DNA from: Pseudomonas oryzihabitans
Lineage (GTDB): Bacteria > Pseudomonadota > Gammaproteobacteria > Pseudomonadales > Pseudomonadaceae
Length of the DNA stretch: 64,000 bases
Direction of reading: 5' to 3'
Assembly: GCF_001518815.1 (NCBI RefSeq)
Contig: NZ_CP013987.1
Location: 2,087,001-2,151,000 of the forward strand
Positions 22,576-33,293 of this stretch are shown piece by piece (positions within the stretch are counted from its first letter, which is position 1; each line of letters starts with the position of its first letter). Both the position numbers and the translations under genes were made by a program. The notes beneath the pieces are model-generated. The model was given only the letters and a program-made list of their open reading frames with translations. It was not told the DNA's origin and did not search any database.

Positions 22576-23013
22576 ATGACCCCTACCGATCCACATCTGT
22601 TCGGCCGCCAGATCTTTCATGTCTCTCGTGCCTGGCGCGCCGAGCTCGACCGTCGCCTGAGTCATCTGGGGCTCTCCCAGGCCCGTTGGCAGGTGTTGCT
22701 GAACCTCGCCCGGATGAAAGGCGTCCAGCCTACCCAGCGCGAGCTGGCGCAGAGCATCAGTATCGAGGGGCCGACCCTGGCCCGGCTGTTGGACGGTCTG
22801 GAGAAGCAGGGGCTGGTGAAGCGTCTGGCGGTCACCGAAGATCGCCGCGCCAAGCGCATCATGCTGACCCAGGAAGCCGGTCCGCTGATCGAGAAGATCG
22901 AGACCATCGCCGAGGCCCTGCGCAAGGAGCTGCTCAGCGGCTTGGATGACGCGGAGATCGCCATCTGTCAGCAGGTGCACCAGCGCGTCCTTGCCAATCT
23001 CGAACGCGGTTGA
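22576..23013 (+). CDS. MarR-family transcriptional regulator
   Basis: A 145-residue winged-helix regulator. The recognition region 'TQRELAQSISIEGPTLARLLDGLEK' (split by its wing 'KRLAVTEDRRAKRIMLT') is typical of MarR dimers that respond to small phenolic ligands or redox. Target genes cannot be read here; it lies 73 bp after recQ and before the FimV-like gene. Conserved neighbourhood in Pseudomonas as I recall (PA3339-PA3344). Confidence 0.9.
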   Translation: MTPTDPHLFGRQIFHVSRAWRAELDRRLSHLGLSQARWQVLLNLARMKGVQPTQRELAQSISIEGPTLARLLDGLEKQGLVKRLAVTEDRRAKRIMLTQEAGPLIEKIETIAEALRKELLSGLDDAEIAICQQVHQRVLANLERG

Positions 23014-23253
23014 ATGCCGTCTGGCGGCTTGACCAGCCCCGAGGCCGGGGCCAGATGCCGGCGCAAGTCCGGGCCGAGACGTCTGGCACCGCCGCTGGCG
23101 GCCTAACTCACCCACCGTCGCCTTTTCTACGCTGACGACCATCGGTTTGCCGTCTGTCGGTATCGATGCTACGTTCCAGCGTAGCGGAGGCGATTTTTGT
23201 GAGCCACCACGCTAAAACACCGGTTTCTTCGAATACCTGACGCAGCGGTATCC
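23014..23253. other. Intergenic region before fimV-like gene
   Basis: Contains partly self-complementary GC-rich sequence just after the marR gene (around 23040-23100) and a less GC-rich stretch around 23190-23250 likely to hold the promoter of the FimV-like gene. No gene seen. Confidence 0.35.
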
Positions 23254-25452
23254 ATGGTCGCGAAACGCCGTCCCCTTGCCTTATTCCTTCTGTCGGCCGC
23301 CACGCTGACCACTCTTCCTCAAGCGGCGCTTGCCCTCGGCCTGGGTGGTATCACGCTCCAGTCTTCTCTCAACGAGCCCCTGCGGGCGCGAATCGAGCTG
23401 GTCAACATCGGTGCTGCCGAGGCCGGGGACTTCCGCATCCACCTGGCCACGAACGAAGCGTTCGCCCAGGCGGGGGTCGACCGTACCCAGTTCTTGAACG
23501 ATCTGGTGTTCACCCCGCACCTGCGCACGGCCGCGGGCAGCTACATCGAGGTCACCTCCCGCCGCTCCCTGGTCGAGCCCTATCTCGGCTTCATCGTCCA
23601 GCTGGAACAACCAGACGGCAAGCAGCTGCGTGAGTTCACCCTGCTGGTGGATCCGCCTCGCAGCAGTGGTGCGCCTACCAGTGTTGCCAGTACCGCCCCG
23701 ATGCCCGCCCCGGTTGCCCCTGCTCGCGCCGGTACTTCGACCGCTAGCCCGGCGGCTCGTGAGTCCGCGCCTCGGCAGCCCGAGCTCGCACCCTCGCCAG
23801 GCCTGGCCGCCGGTGACGGCATCTACCAGACGCGGCCCAAGGACACCCTCTGGAGCATCTCCAAGCGTCTTGGTCCGTTGGCCAATCGGTCGGCGGAGCA
23901 ACTGATGGCGGATCTGTTCGCGCTCAATCCGGCGTCCTTCGCCAACAACGATCCTGGAAGGCTGAAAGCCGGCCAGCGACTGCGTCTGCCGGCGGGTGTC
24001 AATGAGCCCGCGCCGCGGCAGCCGGTGGTGGCCAAGGCTGCACCACAGCCCGCAGCCAGCCCGGTCCCTGTCGCGCCCGTTACGCCTGCGCCCGCACCTG
24101 CGCCAGCCGCGCCGGGGGCTGCCACAGCGCCGGTTTCCACGCCAGCACCCGCAGCCGATTCTGCAGCACCGCCAGCGACCCCGTCTCAGCCAGCTGGAAG
24201 CATCCCGGAAGACGCCAAGCCCTTGCTGGTGACCCAGGATCTCGGGCGGCAGGTCGGCGATCTGGAGGGGCAGCTCACCCAGTTGCAGGAACGTTACGAT
24301 ACGCTGCTGGCGCAGAAGGAAGCCCAGATCACCCAGCTTCAGCAAGACCGGGATGGCTTGCAGCAGCAACTGAATCAGGCGCGGTCGGTAGCCCTGGCCA
24401 CGCCAACGCCTGCTCCGACACAGGTGTCGGCGACGCCAGTAACGGAAACGGCTCCTCCTCCGGCGGCTGCTGTTGCCAGCAGTCCTGTCTCAGGCGAGGC
24501 CGACGAAGGCCTGCTGTCGCCGCGCTTGCTCCTGCTGGCCGGTGCTGCGGCCATCCTGGCCCTGGCTGGTGTGCTCTGGTGGCGTCGTCGCCAGGCGGAG
24601 CAGGCAGCGGTCTTCAGCGAAGACGAGGAGCTGGACGTGGAGCCGGCCGAGCCCTTGCCCGAGCCGGTGCTGGCGGCTACCCAGCCGGTGCCCGTCCACG
24701 CCAAGACTCCTGCCGCGGCCAGTCCGGCACCGGTCGACGATCATGCCGGTCGAGCGGAAATCTACATCGCCTATGGTCGCTATGGTCAGGCGCGAGAGGT
24801 GCTGGAGAGCGGTCTCGCCGAAGACGATCGTCGCCAGGATCTACGTCTGCTGCTGCTCAGGGTGCTGGCCACCCTGGGTGAGGCCCAGGCGTTCAGCCAG
24901 CACGAACAGCGCTTTCTGGCCCTGGGCGGGGCGGCGGCCAGTCTTGTCGTCTTGCACGCACAGTTTCCGGGCATTTCGGCCAATGCGCCAGATGATCTAC
25001 CCGAAGATGATCTGGATCTCGATCTGCCGGCGTTCGATGCGCCGGCCAGCGAGTGGTCGGCGGAGCTGCAATTCGCCGAGCCGGCTGCGCCAGCGCCGGT
25101 GACCGAAGAACACTACGATCTGGATCTCGCTGATCTGAGCCTCGATGAGGCCATCGCCCTGACCGAAGAGCTGGACGCAGATTCCGGCTGGAAGCAGGCC
25201 GATGCCCTGGAGATCACCCTGGAAGACGACTTTCCTGAGGGGCTGGGCGAGTTGCCGGCGGTCTTGGAGCTGGACATGAGTCTCGACGAGCACTTCATGA
25301 CCGACGACATCGCCCGACGCTTCGCCGAGGCCGAGGCGTGTCTCGACCAAGGCGACCTTCAGCATGCCACCTCGCTGCTGCAGGAGATCGTCAGCGAGGG
25401 CAGTGACAGCCAGCGCGAGCGGGCGGAAATGCTGCTCTCCCGTATCGCCTGA
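23254..25452 (+). CDS. FimV/HubP-like polar inner-membrane protein
   Basis: A 732-residue relative of FimV. The order is: signal peptide (1 to about 28), FimV N-terminal domain ('GLGGITLQSSLNEPLRARIEL'), Pro/Ala linker, LysM peptidoglycan-binding domain (about 190-250; 'TLWSISKRLG'), second low-complexity linker, coiled coil (about 325-375), one membrane span (about 425-445; 'LLLLAGAAAIL'), a TPR-like cytoplasmic part and the FimV C-terminal domain ('RFAEAEACLDQGD'). Such proteins organise cell poles, type IV pili and twitching. It converges tail-to-tail with plpD with no gap. Confidence 0.87.
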   Translation: MVAKRRPLALFLLSAATLTTLPQAALALGLGGITLQSSLNEPLRARIELVNIGAAEAGDFRIHLATNEAFAQAGVDRTQFLNDLVFTPHLRTAAGSYIEVTSRRSLVEPYLGFIVQLEQPDGKQLREFTLLVDPPRSSGAPTSVASTAPMPAPVAPARAGTSTASPAARESAPRQPELAPSPGLAAGDGIYQTRPKDTLWSISKRLGPLANRSAEQLMADLFALNPASFANNDPGRLKAGQRLRLPAGVNEPAPRQPVVAKAAPQPAASPVPVAPVTPAPAPAPAAPGAATAPVSTPAPAADSAAPPATPSQPAGSIPEDAKPLLVTQDLGRQVGDLEGQLTQLQERYDTLLAQKEAQITQLQQDRDGLQQQLNQARSVALATPTPAPTQVSATPVTETAPPPAAAVASSPVSGEADEGLLSPRLLLLAGAAAILALAGVLWWRRRQAEQAAVFSEDEELDVEPAEPLPEPVLAATQPVPVHAKTPAAASPAPVDDHAGRAEIYIAYGRYGQAREVLESGLAEDDRRQDLRLLLLRVLATLGEAQAFSQHEQRFLALGGAAASLVVLHAQFPGISANAPDDLPEDDLDLDLPAFDAPASEWSAELQFAEPAAPAPVTEEHYDLDLADLSLDEAIALTEELDADSGWKQADALEITLEDDFPEGLGELPAVLELDMSLDEHFMTDDIARRFAEAEACLDQGDLQHATSLLQEIVSEGSDSQRERAEMLLSRIA

Positions 25453-27651
25453 TCAGAAGCTGTTGCCCAGGTTGATGTAGAACGCATGCTCGCCCTGGTC
25501 GCTCAGGCCATAGGTGAACTTGAGCGGTCCCAGTGGCGTGTCCAGGCCCAGGAACAGGCTGGCGGCGCTGATGTTGCCGCTGTCATAGTCGTCGTCTCGA
25601 TTCCAGATGCGCCCCTGTTCCAGGCTGCCGCCTAGGTAGACCGGGGTGTCCAGCGGGAATAGTGAACGCTGGGTGAGCTGGTGGTAGTAGATCAGCCGCG
25701 CCAGGCCGTAGTTCTGGCCAGACAAGGCGTCCTGGCGATAGCCCGAGAGCTGCCAGGCGCCGCCCAGCAGGAAACTGCTGGTCACCACATTGGTATCGCT
25801 GTCGGTCGACAGGGTGCGACCCAGGCCGCCGCCGATCACGAAGGTGTTGTAGCCATAGCTGAGCGCCTTGTTCAGGTGCAGGTCCAGCTGCCGGTAGCGG
25901 GAGTCGGAACCCAGGCTGGGATCGAATTGCTTGAGTGTCAACGCCAGGTCCTGGCCCTCACGCGGGAAGTTCACGTCGTCCAGATCGTCCAGCGAATAGC
26001 GCAGCTCATAGAAGCTTTCGGTGAAGGATTCCTCCGGGGTGTCACGCGGTCCGACATGCACCTTGGTACTACCCCAGTCGTGGCCGATGCCCAGCCGCAC
26101 CTCGGCCTTGTTGCCGATCTGCCGGCCCAGGTTCAGGCCGAAGCCATAGCGTTCGCGACGGTACTCTGCGATGGGGTGATTGCGCTCCAGCTGTTCGATA
26201 TTGCGTGCCTCGCCACCGACGTAGGGCGCGATGAAGTAACGTGAACCGACATCCAGAGGTTGGTAGAACTCGCTGTAGAGCTCCTGGTGATCGCCGATCT
26301 GGGCCCGCGTCAGCCATTCGCCGCCCAGGCGGTTGAGGCCGTTGATGCGATAGCTGGCGCCGAAATTGAAGGCGCTGTCGCCCCGCAGGTCGTCCGACAG
26401 GTTCAGGCCCAGCCGCAGGAAGTCCGTGCCGCTGCGCTTGCCGCGGGCATAGATCATCAGCACATTGTCGCCGGGCCCGTCCCGACGGATGCGGTATTCC
26501 ACCTGGTCGAAGTAGTCCAGGCCGTAGAGCGTGCTCATGTCGTCCTGGAGGCGTTCGACATTGAGCGGCTCCCCCAGCCGCTGACGGATGTAGTGACGGA
26601 TGACCTCGTCTTCTACCTTGGAGTCGTTCTCGATGCGGATGGCATCGATGACCGGGGTCCGGCTGCTGGGCGACCGGGCGGCAGCCACCGCCGAGGACGG
26701 CTCGCTCGGCGCATTCCTGCGCAATACCGCCAGTTCGCCGGCCATGGCCATGGTAGCCCGATAGCCCGCATCGATCAGTGCCTTGACCTCGCTGAAGTCG
26801 GCGCTGGTATAGCTGGCCAGCGGCGGCTGGATGAGCAGGTCCTGCTTGCCCAGCGTTGCCAGCTGCGCCTGGGAGTTGTTGCGGGTCATCAGGGTGGTGG
26901 ACTGGTTGAGCACGTCGAGCACCGTGGTCAGGTCCTTGCGCTTGAGCAGAGGGGTGCCGATATCGACCACTATGACGCGTTGCGCCCCCATGTTCCGGGC
27001 AACGTCGATGGGAATGTTGTCGACCATGCCGCCATCCACCAGCAGTCGCCCGTCGATTTCCACGGGGGCGAACACCGCCGGAATCGACATGCTGGCGCGA
27101 ATGGCGCGGGGCAGATGGCCATGATCGAAGACCACCTTCTCGCCGGTGGTGATGTCCGTCGCCACTGCCCGGAAGGGAATGGCCAGCTGGTTGAAGTCCC
27201 GGGTATCGCTGGTATGCACGAACAGCTTTTCCAGCATCATCCCCAGGTTCTGGCCCTGGATCACGCCGATCGGGAGGCCCAGGGTGCCGTCATCGCGAAA
27301 GCTGAGCTTCTGCTTGACCAGGAAGTCCCGGTCATCCTGCTTGCGGCGAAAGGGGACATCCTTGCGTGGCGGCTGGTCGGACAGCACCTGGCCCCAGTCC
27401 ATGTCCAAGGCGATGCGCTCCAGCTCTTCGGCACTGTAGCCGGCGGCATAGAGCCCGCCGATCACCGCGCCCATGCTGGTACCGGCAATGGCATCGACCT
27501 GGATACCTTGCTCTTCCAGTGCCTTCAGCACGCCGATATGGGCAAGTCCTCGCGCGGCGCCGCCGGACAGCACCAGGCCGACGGTAGGCGGTGGCGCGCC
27601 CCAGGCCAGGGCGGACAGGAGAAGACAGGCTACCAGCAGCAACGGGCGCAT
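25453..27651 (-). CDS. plpD: Patatin-like phospholipase with POTRA and outer-membrane barrel (type Vd secretion)
   Basis: A 732-residue type Vd autotransporter. Signal peptide to about residue 18, then a patatin lipase domain with oxyanion 'SGGAARGLAHIG', nucleophile Ser in 'GTSMG' and Asp in 'DGGMVDN'. A POTRA-like segment follows ('IDAIRIENDSKVEDEVI') and then a 16-strand Omp85-type barrel ending in the C-terminal Phe of outer-membrane proteins. P. aeruginosa PlpD secretes its lipase domain in this way. ATG 27651 starts the signal peptide; an upstream GTG (27663) is less likely. Confidence 0.93.
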   Translation of the reverse strand: MRPLLLVACLLLSALAWGAPPPTVGLVLSGGAARGLAHIGVLKALEEQGIQVDAIAGTSMGAVIGGLYAAGYSAEELERIALDMDWGQVLSDQPPRKDVPFRRKQDDRDFLVKQKLSFRDDGTLGLPIGVIQGQNLGMMLEKLFVHTSDTRDFNQLAIPFRAVATDITTGEKVVFDHGHLPRAIRASMSIPAVFAPVEIDGRLLVDGGMVDNIPIDVARNMGAQRVIVVDIGTPLLKRKDLTTVLDVLNQSTTLMTRNNSQAQLATLGKQDLLIQPPLASYTSADFSEVKALIDAGYRATMAMAGELAVLRRNAPSEPSSAVAAARSPSSRTPVIDAIRIENDSKVEDEVIRHYIRQRLGEPLNVERLQDDMSTLYGLDYFDQVEYRIRRDGPGDNVLMIYARGKRSGTDFLRLGLNLSDDLRGDSAFNFGASYRINGLNRLGGEWLTRAQIGDHQELYSEFYQPLDVGSRYFIAPYVGGEARNIEQLERNHPIAEYRRERYGFGLNLGRQIGNKAEVRLGIGHDWGSTKVHVGPRDTPEESFTESFYELRYSLDDLDDVNFPREGQDLALTLKQFDPSLGSDSRYRQLDLHLNKALSYGYNTFVIGGGLGRTLSTDSDTNVVTSSFLLGGAWQLSGYRQDALSGQNYGLARLIYYHQLTQRSLFPLDTPVYLGGSLEQGRIWNRDDDYDSGNISAASLFLGLDTPLGPLKFTYGLSDQGEHAFYINLGNSF

Positions 27652-27722
27652 AGGTCGGACCACATGGCGGACAGGATCGAGGGCTGCGTATTATAAGGAG
27701 CCCAGGCCTTGCGAGGTGTACC

Positions 27723-28043
27723 GTGGCTGATGCCAAACCTTTCATCACCATTCACTACTGCACCCAGTGCCAATGGCTACTGCGCTCGGGCTGGCTGGCT
27801 CAGGAGCTGCTCAGTACATTTGGGACCGACCTGGGTGGAGTGACGCTGCTACCGGGTACCGGTGGGGTGTTCGAGATCGCCTGTGGCGGAGAGGTGCTCT
27901 GGGAGCGAAAGAAGGACGGCGGTTTTCCCGATGCTAGAACGCTGAAGAACCGGGTCAGGGACCTGCTGTTTCCGGAGCGCGATCTGGGGCATGGCGAAGG
28001 CAGGCGAAGCGGGTCGGGAGATGGCGCCCCCGAAGGGGCGTGA
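27723..28043 (+). CDS. SelT/SelW/SelH-family (Rdx) thioredoxin-like protein
   Basis: A 106-residue Rdx protein with redox motif CTQC at residues 13-16 ('IHYCTQCQWLLR'). Eukaryotic members carry selenocysteine here; this one has cysteine. The first 90 residues make the thioredoxin-like fold; the glycine-rich tail is unconserved. Start is GTG at 27723, confirmed by the family N-terminus. Role unknown, presumed cytosolic redox. Confidence 0.88.
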   Translation: MADAKPFITIHYCTQCQWLLRSGWLAQELLSTFGTDLGGVTLLPGTGGVFEIACGGEVLWERKKDGGFPDARTLKNRVRDLLFPERDLGHGEGRRSGSGDGAPEGA

Positions 28044-28045
28044 GA

Positions 28046-28321
28046 TCAGGCTTCCGTACTGACCGTATCCCGTACATCGTGGGTGTTGGTGGCAGGCGCG
28101 GCAGCGGTCGCGCTCACTTCAGCCGCACGGATCTCCACGGCATGCAGACCCTTGGGGCCCTGAACGATATTGAAATTGACCGCCTGGCCCGCTTTGAGTG
28201 TGCGGTAACCGTCCATCTGAATGGCCGAGTAATGAGCGAATAGGTCTTCATCACTGTTTTCTGCAACGATGAAGCCATATCCTTTGGCGTTATTGAACCA
28301 TTTGACCTTGCCACTGAGCAT
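28046..28321 (-). CDS. cspD: Cold-shock domain protein CspD
   Basis: A 91-residue protein with a CSD covering residues 1-67: RNP1 'KGYGFI', RNP2-like 'DLFAHYSAI'. The longer tail beyond residue 67 is as in CspD, a single-strand nucleic-acid binder induced in stationary phase that inhibits replication in E. coli. ATG 28321 gives 'MLSGKVKWFNNAKG'; the longer frame adds an unlikely leader. Divergent from clpS, as in many gamma-proteobacteria. Confidence 0.93.
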   Translation of the reverse strand: MLSGKVKWFNNAKGYGFIVAENSDEDLFAHYSAIQMDGYRTLKAGQAVNFNIVQGPKGLHAVEIRAAEVSATAAAPATNTHDVRDTVSTEA

Positions 28322-28542
28322 ACCGGCTCCCTCTGCAAAGGACTCCAAGCCTGGAGTATCATTCGACTACAGTTCCAGTGAATCCACACAGGCGCCACTA
28401 CTACGGAACCCTTGGTACCTCGTCGGGTACAGGATGTTTGTAACACCCTTTCAGCCTTAGTCAAGGCAAGGCAACGGGTGGCTGAGACGTGGATCAAGCT
28501 CTTTTTTCCTGCTATTCATCCCGAAATTCGGAATCGATCAGA

Positions 28543-28899
28543 ATGCGTGCAATCGACCCCATCCGACTGGCGGCGGACGACAACGAACATCAGGACGGCG
28601 ACAACGGTGGCCTGGCAGTGCAGGAGGCAAAACCTGCGCTAAAACGGCCAGCCAGATATCGTGTTCTGATGTATAACGATGACTACACCCCCATGGAGTT
28701 CGTCGTAGAGGTGCTGGAGAGCTATTTCAGCATGAACCGCGAAGCCGCTACCCAGGTGATGCTTACCGTGCATACCCAGGGAAAGGCAGTCTGCGGAACA
28801 TTTACTCGCGATGTCGCTGAAACCAAGGCCATGCAAGTCAATCAATATGCGAGGGAGTGCAACCACCCGCTATTGTGTGAAATCGAAATCGAAAGTTAG
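28543..28899 (+). CDS. clpS: ATP-dependent Clp protease adaptor ClpS
   Basis: N-degron adaptor of 118 residues that binds N-terminal Leu, Phe, Trp or Tyr and delivers substrates to ClpA. A disordered N-terminal tail is followed by the core from '[20 protein letters not shown]' region (about residue 40), with the conserved acidic pocket residues in 'NDDYTP' and 'TRDVAETKA'. Stops 48 bp before clpA. Confidence 0.95.
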   Translation: MRAIDPIRLAADDNEHQDGDNGGLAVQEAKPALKRPARYRVLMYNDDYTPMEFVVEVLESYFSMNREAATQVMLTVHTQGKAVCGTFTRDVAETKAMQVNQYARECNHPLLCEIEIES

Positions 28900-28947
28900 A
28901 TTTGTGCTGCTTGGGCTACTGTGCTGCTTGGGCTATGAGGTGAAGCT

Positions 28948-31218
<2,271 letters not shown>

Positions 31219-31244
31219 GGGCAGGTCGCGGTTTTATTAGCGCC

Positions 31245-31279
31245 CATGAAAAAGCCCGGCATTGCCGGGCTTTTTCATG
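31245..31279. terminator. Bidirectional intrinsic terminator between clpA and infA
   Basis: Near-perfect hairpin with arms 'catgaaaaagcccgg' and 'ccgggctttttcatg' around a short loop, giving a U-run in both directions. Confidence 0.92.
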
Positions 31280-31290
31280 AAAGGATCCGC

Positions 31291-31509
31291 TTAACGCGCG
31301 CGGTAGGTGATCCGGCCCTTGCTCAGATCGTAAGGCGTCAGCTCCACGCGAACCTTGTCGCCCGTCAGGATGCGGATGTAGTTCTTACGCATCTTTCCGG
31401 AGATGTGCGCGGTGACGACGTGCCCATTTTCCAACTCCACGCGAAACATGGTGTTGGGCAGGGTGTCGACGACAGTACCTTCCATTTCGAAGCTGTCTTC
31501 TTTCGACAT
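31291..31509 (-). CDS. infA: Translation initiation factor IF-1
   Basis: 72-residue S1/OB-fold protein that binds the ribosomal A site with IF-2 and IF-3. '[19 protein letters not shown]' is the standard N-terminus, so the start is ATG 31509; the frame is open eight codons more. Conserved C-terminus '[12 protein letters not shown]'. Confidence 0.97.
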
Positions 31510-31604
31510 ATATAGAAAAGCCCTCGGTGACAAGAATAGGCCCAGAGCAGTCCGGGCGAAAAAGGCCCATATTCTGACAGAAATTCAGAAAAAGCGCTAT
31601 TTCG

Positions 31605-32312
31605 TCAGGCCAGGGCTACCCAGCGTTGATTGACGAAGAGCTCTATGGGGCGATACTCGGTCTTATAGGACATCTTGCGACACCCTTTGATCCAATAGCC
31701 GAGATAAACCGCATCCAAGCCCAGTCGGCGGGATTCGGCGATCTGCCACAGGATACCGAAGACACCCAGGCTGCGCTTCTCTTCGTTGGGGTCGTAGAAG
31801 GTATAGACCGCCGACATGCCATTGGGCAGCACGTCGGTAACGGCGACACCGACCAGGCGATCCTCTACGCGCATCTCGTAGAAGAAGGCGTAAGGCAGGT
31901 GGCTGACCAGGAAGGTGGAGAACTGCCCCCGGCTTGGTGGGAACATATCGCCATCGGCATGGCGCTCGCTGATGTAGCGGGCGTACAGCTGATAGCGTTC
32001 TTCGGTGAAGCCCGGGTCGCAGCGGGTGACCTTGATGTCGAGGTTACGCTTGAGGACGCGGTTCTGTTTGCGGCTGGGGCGGAAGCGGATCACGGGAATG
32101 CGGGCGGGAACGCAGGCTTTGCACAGCTGGCAGTGAGGGCGGTAAAGGTGATCGCCACTGCGCCGAAAACCCAGCTCGGACAGTTCCGCGTAGATCTGGC
32201 CGTTCATGGGCTGCGAGGGGTCGAGAAACAACGTGGTCGCCTGCTCGTTGGGCAGGTAACTGCAAGCGTGAGGCTGGGTTGCGTAGAACTTGAGTCTCGC
32301 CAGCTCGGTCAT
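31605..32312 (-). CDS. bpt: Aspartate/glutamate leucyltransferase / arginyltransferase
   Basis: A 235-residue aminoacyl-tRNA--protein transferase of the Ate1/Bpt family that conjugates Leu (or Arg) to N-terminal Asp/Glu, creating a ClpS-recognised N-degron. The N-terminal cysteine group is in '[13 protein letters not shown]' and '[14 protein letters not shown]'; the GNAT-like half carries 'YRPHCQLC' and '[13 protein letters not shown]'. Next to aat, clpA and clpS. Whether the donor is Leu-tRNA or Arg-tRNA cannot be told from sequence alone. Confidence 0.92.
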   Translation of the reverse strand: MTELARLKFYATQPHACSYLPNEQATTLFLDPSQPMNGQIYAELSELGFRRSGDHLYRPHCQLCKACVPARIPVIRFRPSRKQNRVLKRNLDIKVTRCDPGFTEERYQLYARYISERHADGDMFPPSRGQFSTFLVSHLPYAFFYEMRVEDRLVGVAVTDVLPNGMSAVYTFYDPNEEKRSLGVFGILWQIAESRRLGLDAVYLGYWIKGCRKMSYKTEYRPIELFVNQRWVALA

Positions 32313-32347
32313 GTCGAACCTCTACATAAGCCTAGCCTGAGTGTAAG

Positions 32348-33037
32348 TCACCCGCATGAGGTAGGCCAGGCGGCCATACTGGCCTGATCCAGGTATTTGG
32401 CCAGGTAATCGGCAAAGCGTTCCCGAGGAAGGCTGCTGGCGCCAAGGCTCTGCAGATGTGCCGTCTGCATCTGGCAGTCGATCATCACGAAGCCCCAGGC
32501 TGCCAGGTCGCGCACCAGGGTCACGAAGCCGATCTTGGAGGCATTGTCCGCGTGGCTGAACATGGATTCGCCAAAGAACAGCTTGCCCATGGCGATGCCA
32601 TAGAGTCCGCCCACCAGCTGGTCGCCGTCCCAGACCTCTACCGAGTGGGCCCAGCCTTGGGCGTGGAGCTCGCCATAGGCCTGCTGCATCTCGGTGGTGA
32701 TCCAGGTGCCGTCGGCGTCGCGCCGTGGTCCGGCACAGGCCTGGATGACCTGGGTGAAGGCCTTGTCGTAGGTCACGCTGAGCCGGGTCTTGCGCAAGGT
32801 CTTCGCCAGGCTGCGAGAGACGTGCAGGTCGGGAGGAAAGAGTACCGTGCGCGGATCGGGCGACCACCAGAGCAAGGGCTGGCCATCCTGGTACCAGGGG
32901 AAACAGCCGTGGCGGTAGGCACTGACCAGGCGCGCTGCGCTCAGGTCGCCGCCGATGGCCAGCAGGCCATTGGGTTCGCGTAATGCCTGTTGCAGGGGCG
33001 GAAAGTCAGGGCTTTCGCGAGTCAGCCATTTTACCAT
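32348..33037 (-). CDS. aat: Leucyl/phenylalanyl-tRNA--protein transferase
   Basis: A 229-residue GNAT-fold transferase adding Leu or Phe to N-terminal Lys/Arg. Family blocks '[12 protein letters not shown]', '[10 protein letters not shown]' and '[12 protein letters not shown]' occupy the first 75 residues, and '[15 protein letters not shown]' the middle. It precedes bpt by 35 bp on the same strand, forming one N-degron unit. Confidence 0.96.
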   Translation of the reverse strand: MVKWLTRESPDFPPLQQALREPNGLLAIGGDLSAARLVSAYRHGCFPWYQDGQPLLWWSPDPRTVLFPPDLHVSRSLAKTLRKTRLSVTYDKAFTQVIQACAGPRRDADGTWITTEMQQAYGELHAQGWAHSVEVWDGDQLVGGLYGIAMGKLFFGESMFSHADNASKIGFVTLVRDLAAWGFVMIDCQMQTAHLQSLGASSLPRERFADYLAKYLDQASMAAWPTSCG

Positions 33038-33293
33038 GGTAGGGGAGGGCGCCTTCTGATGCAGGAAGCTGCAGGTGGGAGCCTAGTGCGTAACCAGCTC
33101 AAGAAATCGTCATAACTCTTTGTCAGGACAACGAAAGAATGCTCCAATGTTGTGCCTGAAGGCGGTTCCGGTACTGCCGTCCGCTATCGTGCCATGTTTC
33201 GCCTCGGGACTGTAGAACCAGGGCCCGGGCGATCTAGAATGGCGCACTGTTTTTGATTCACGGTCACACGTTCCGTGTGCGGGAAAAGCGCGC

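Noticed and set aside
26260-27696. Plus-strand frame of 478 codons opposite plpD
   Set aside because: Antisense shadow; the minus strand encodes a complete patatin-barrel protein.
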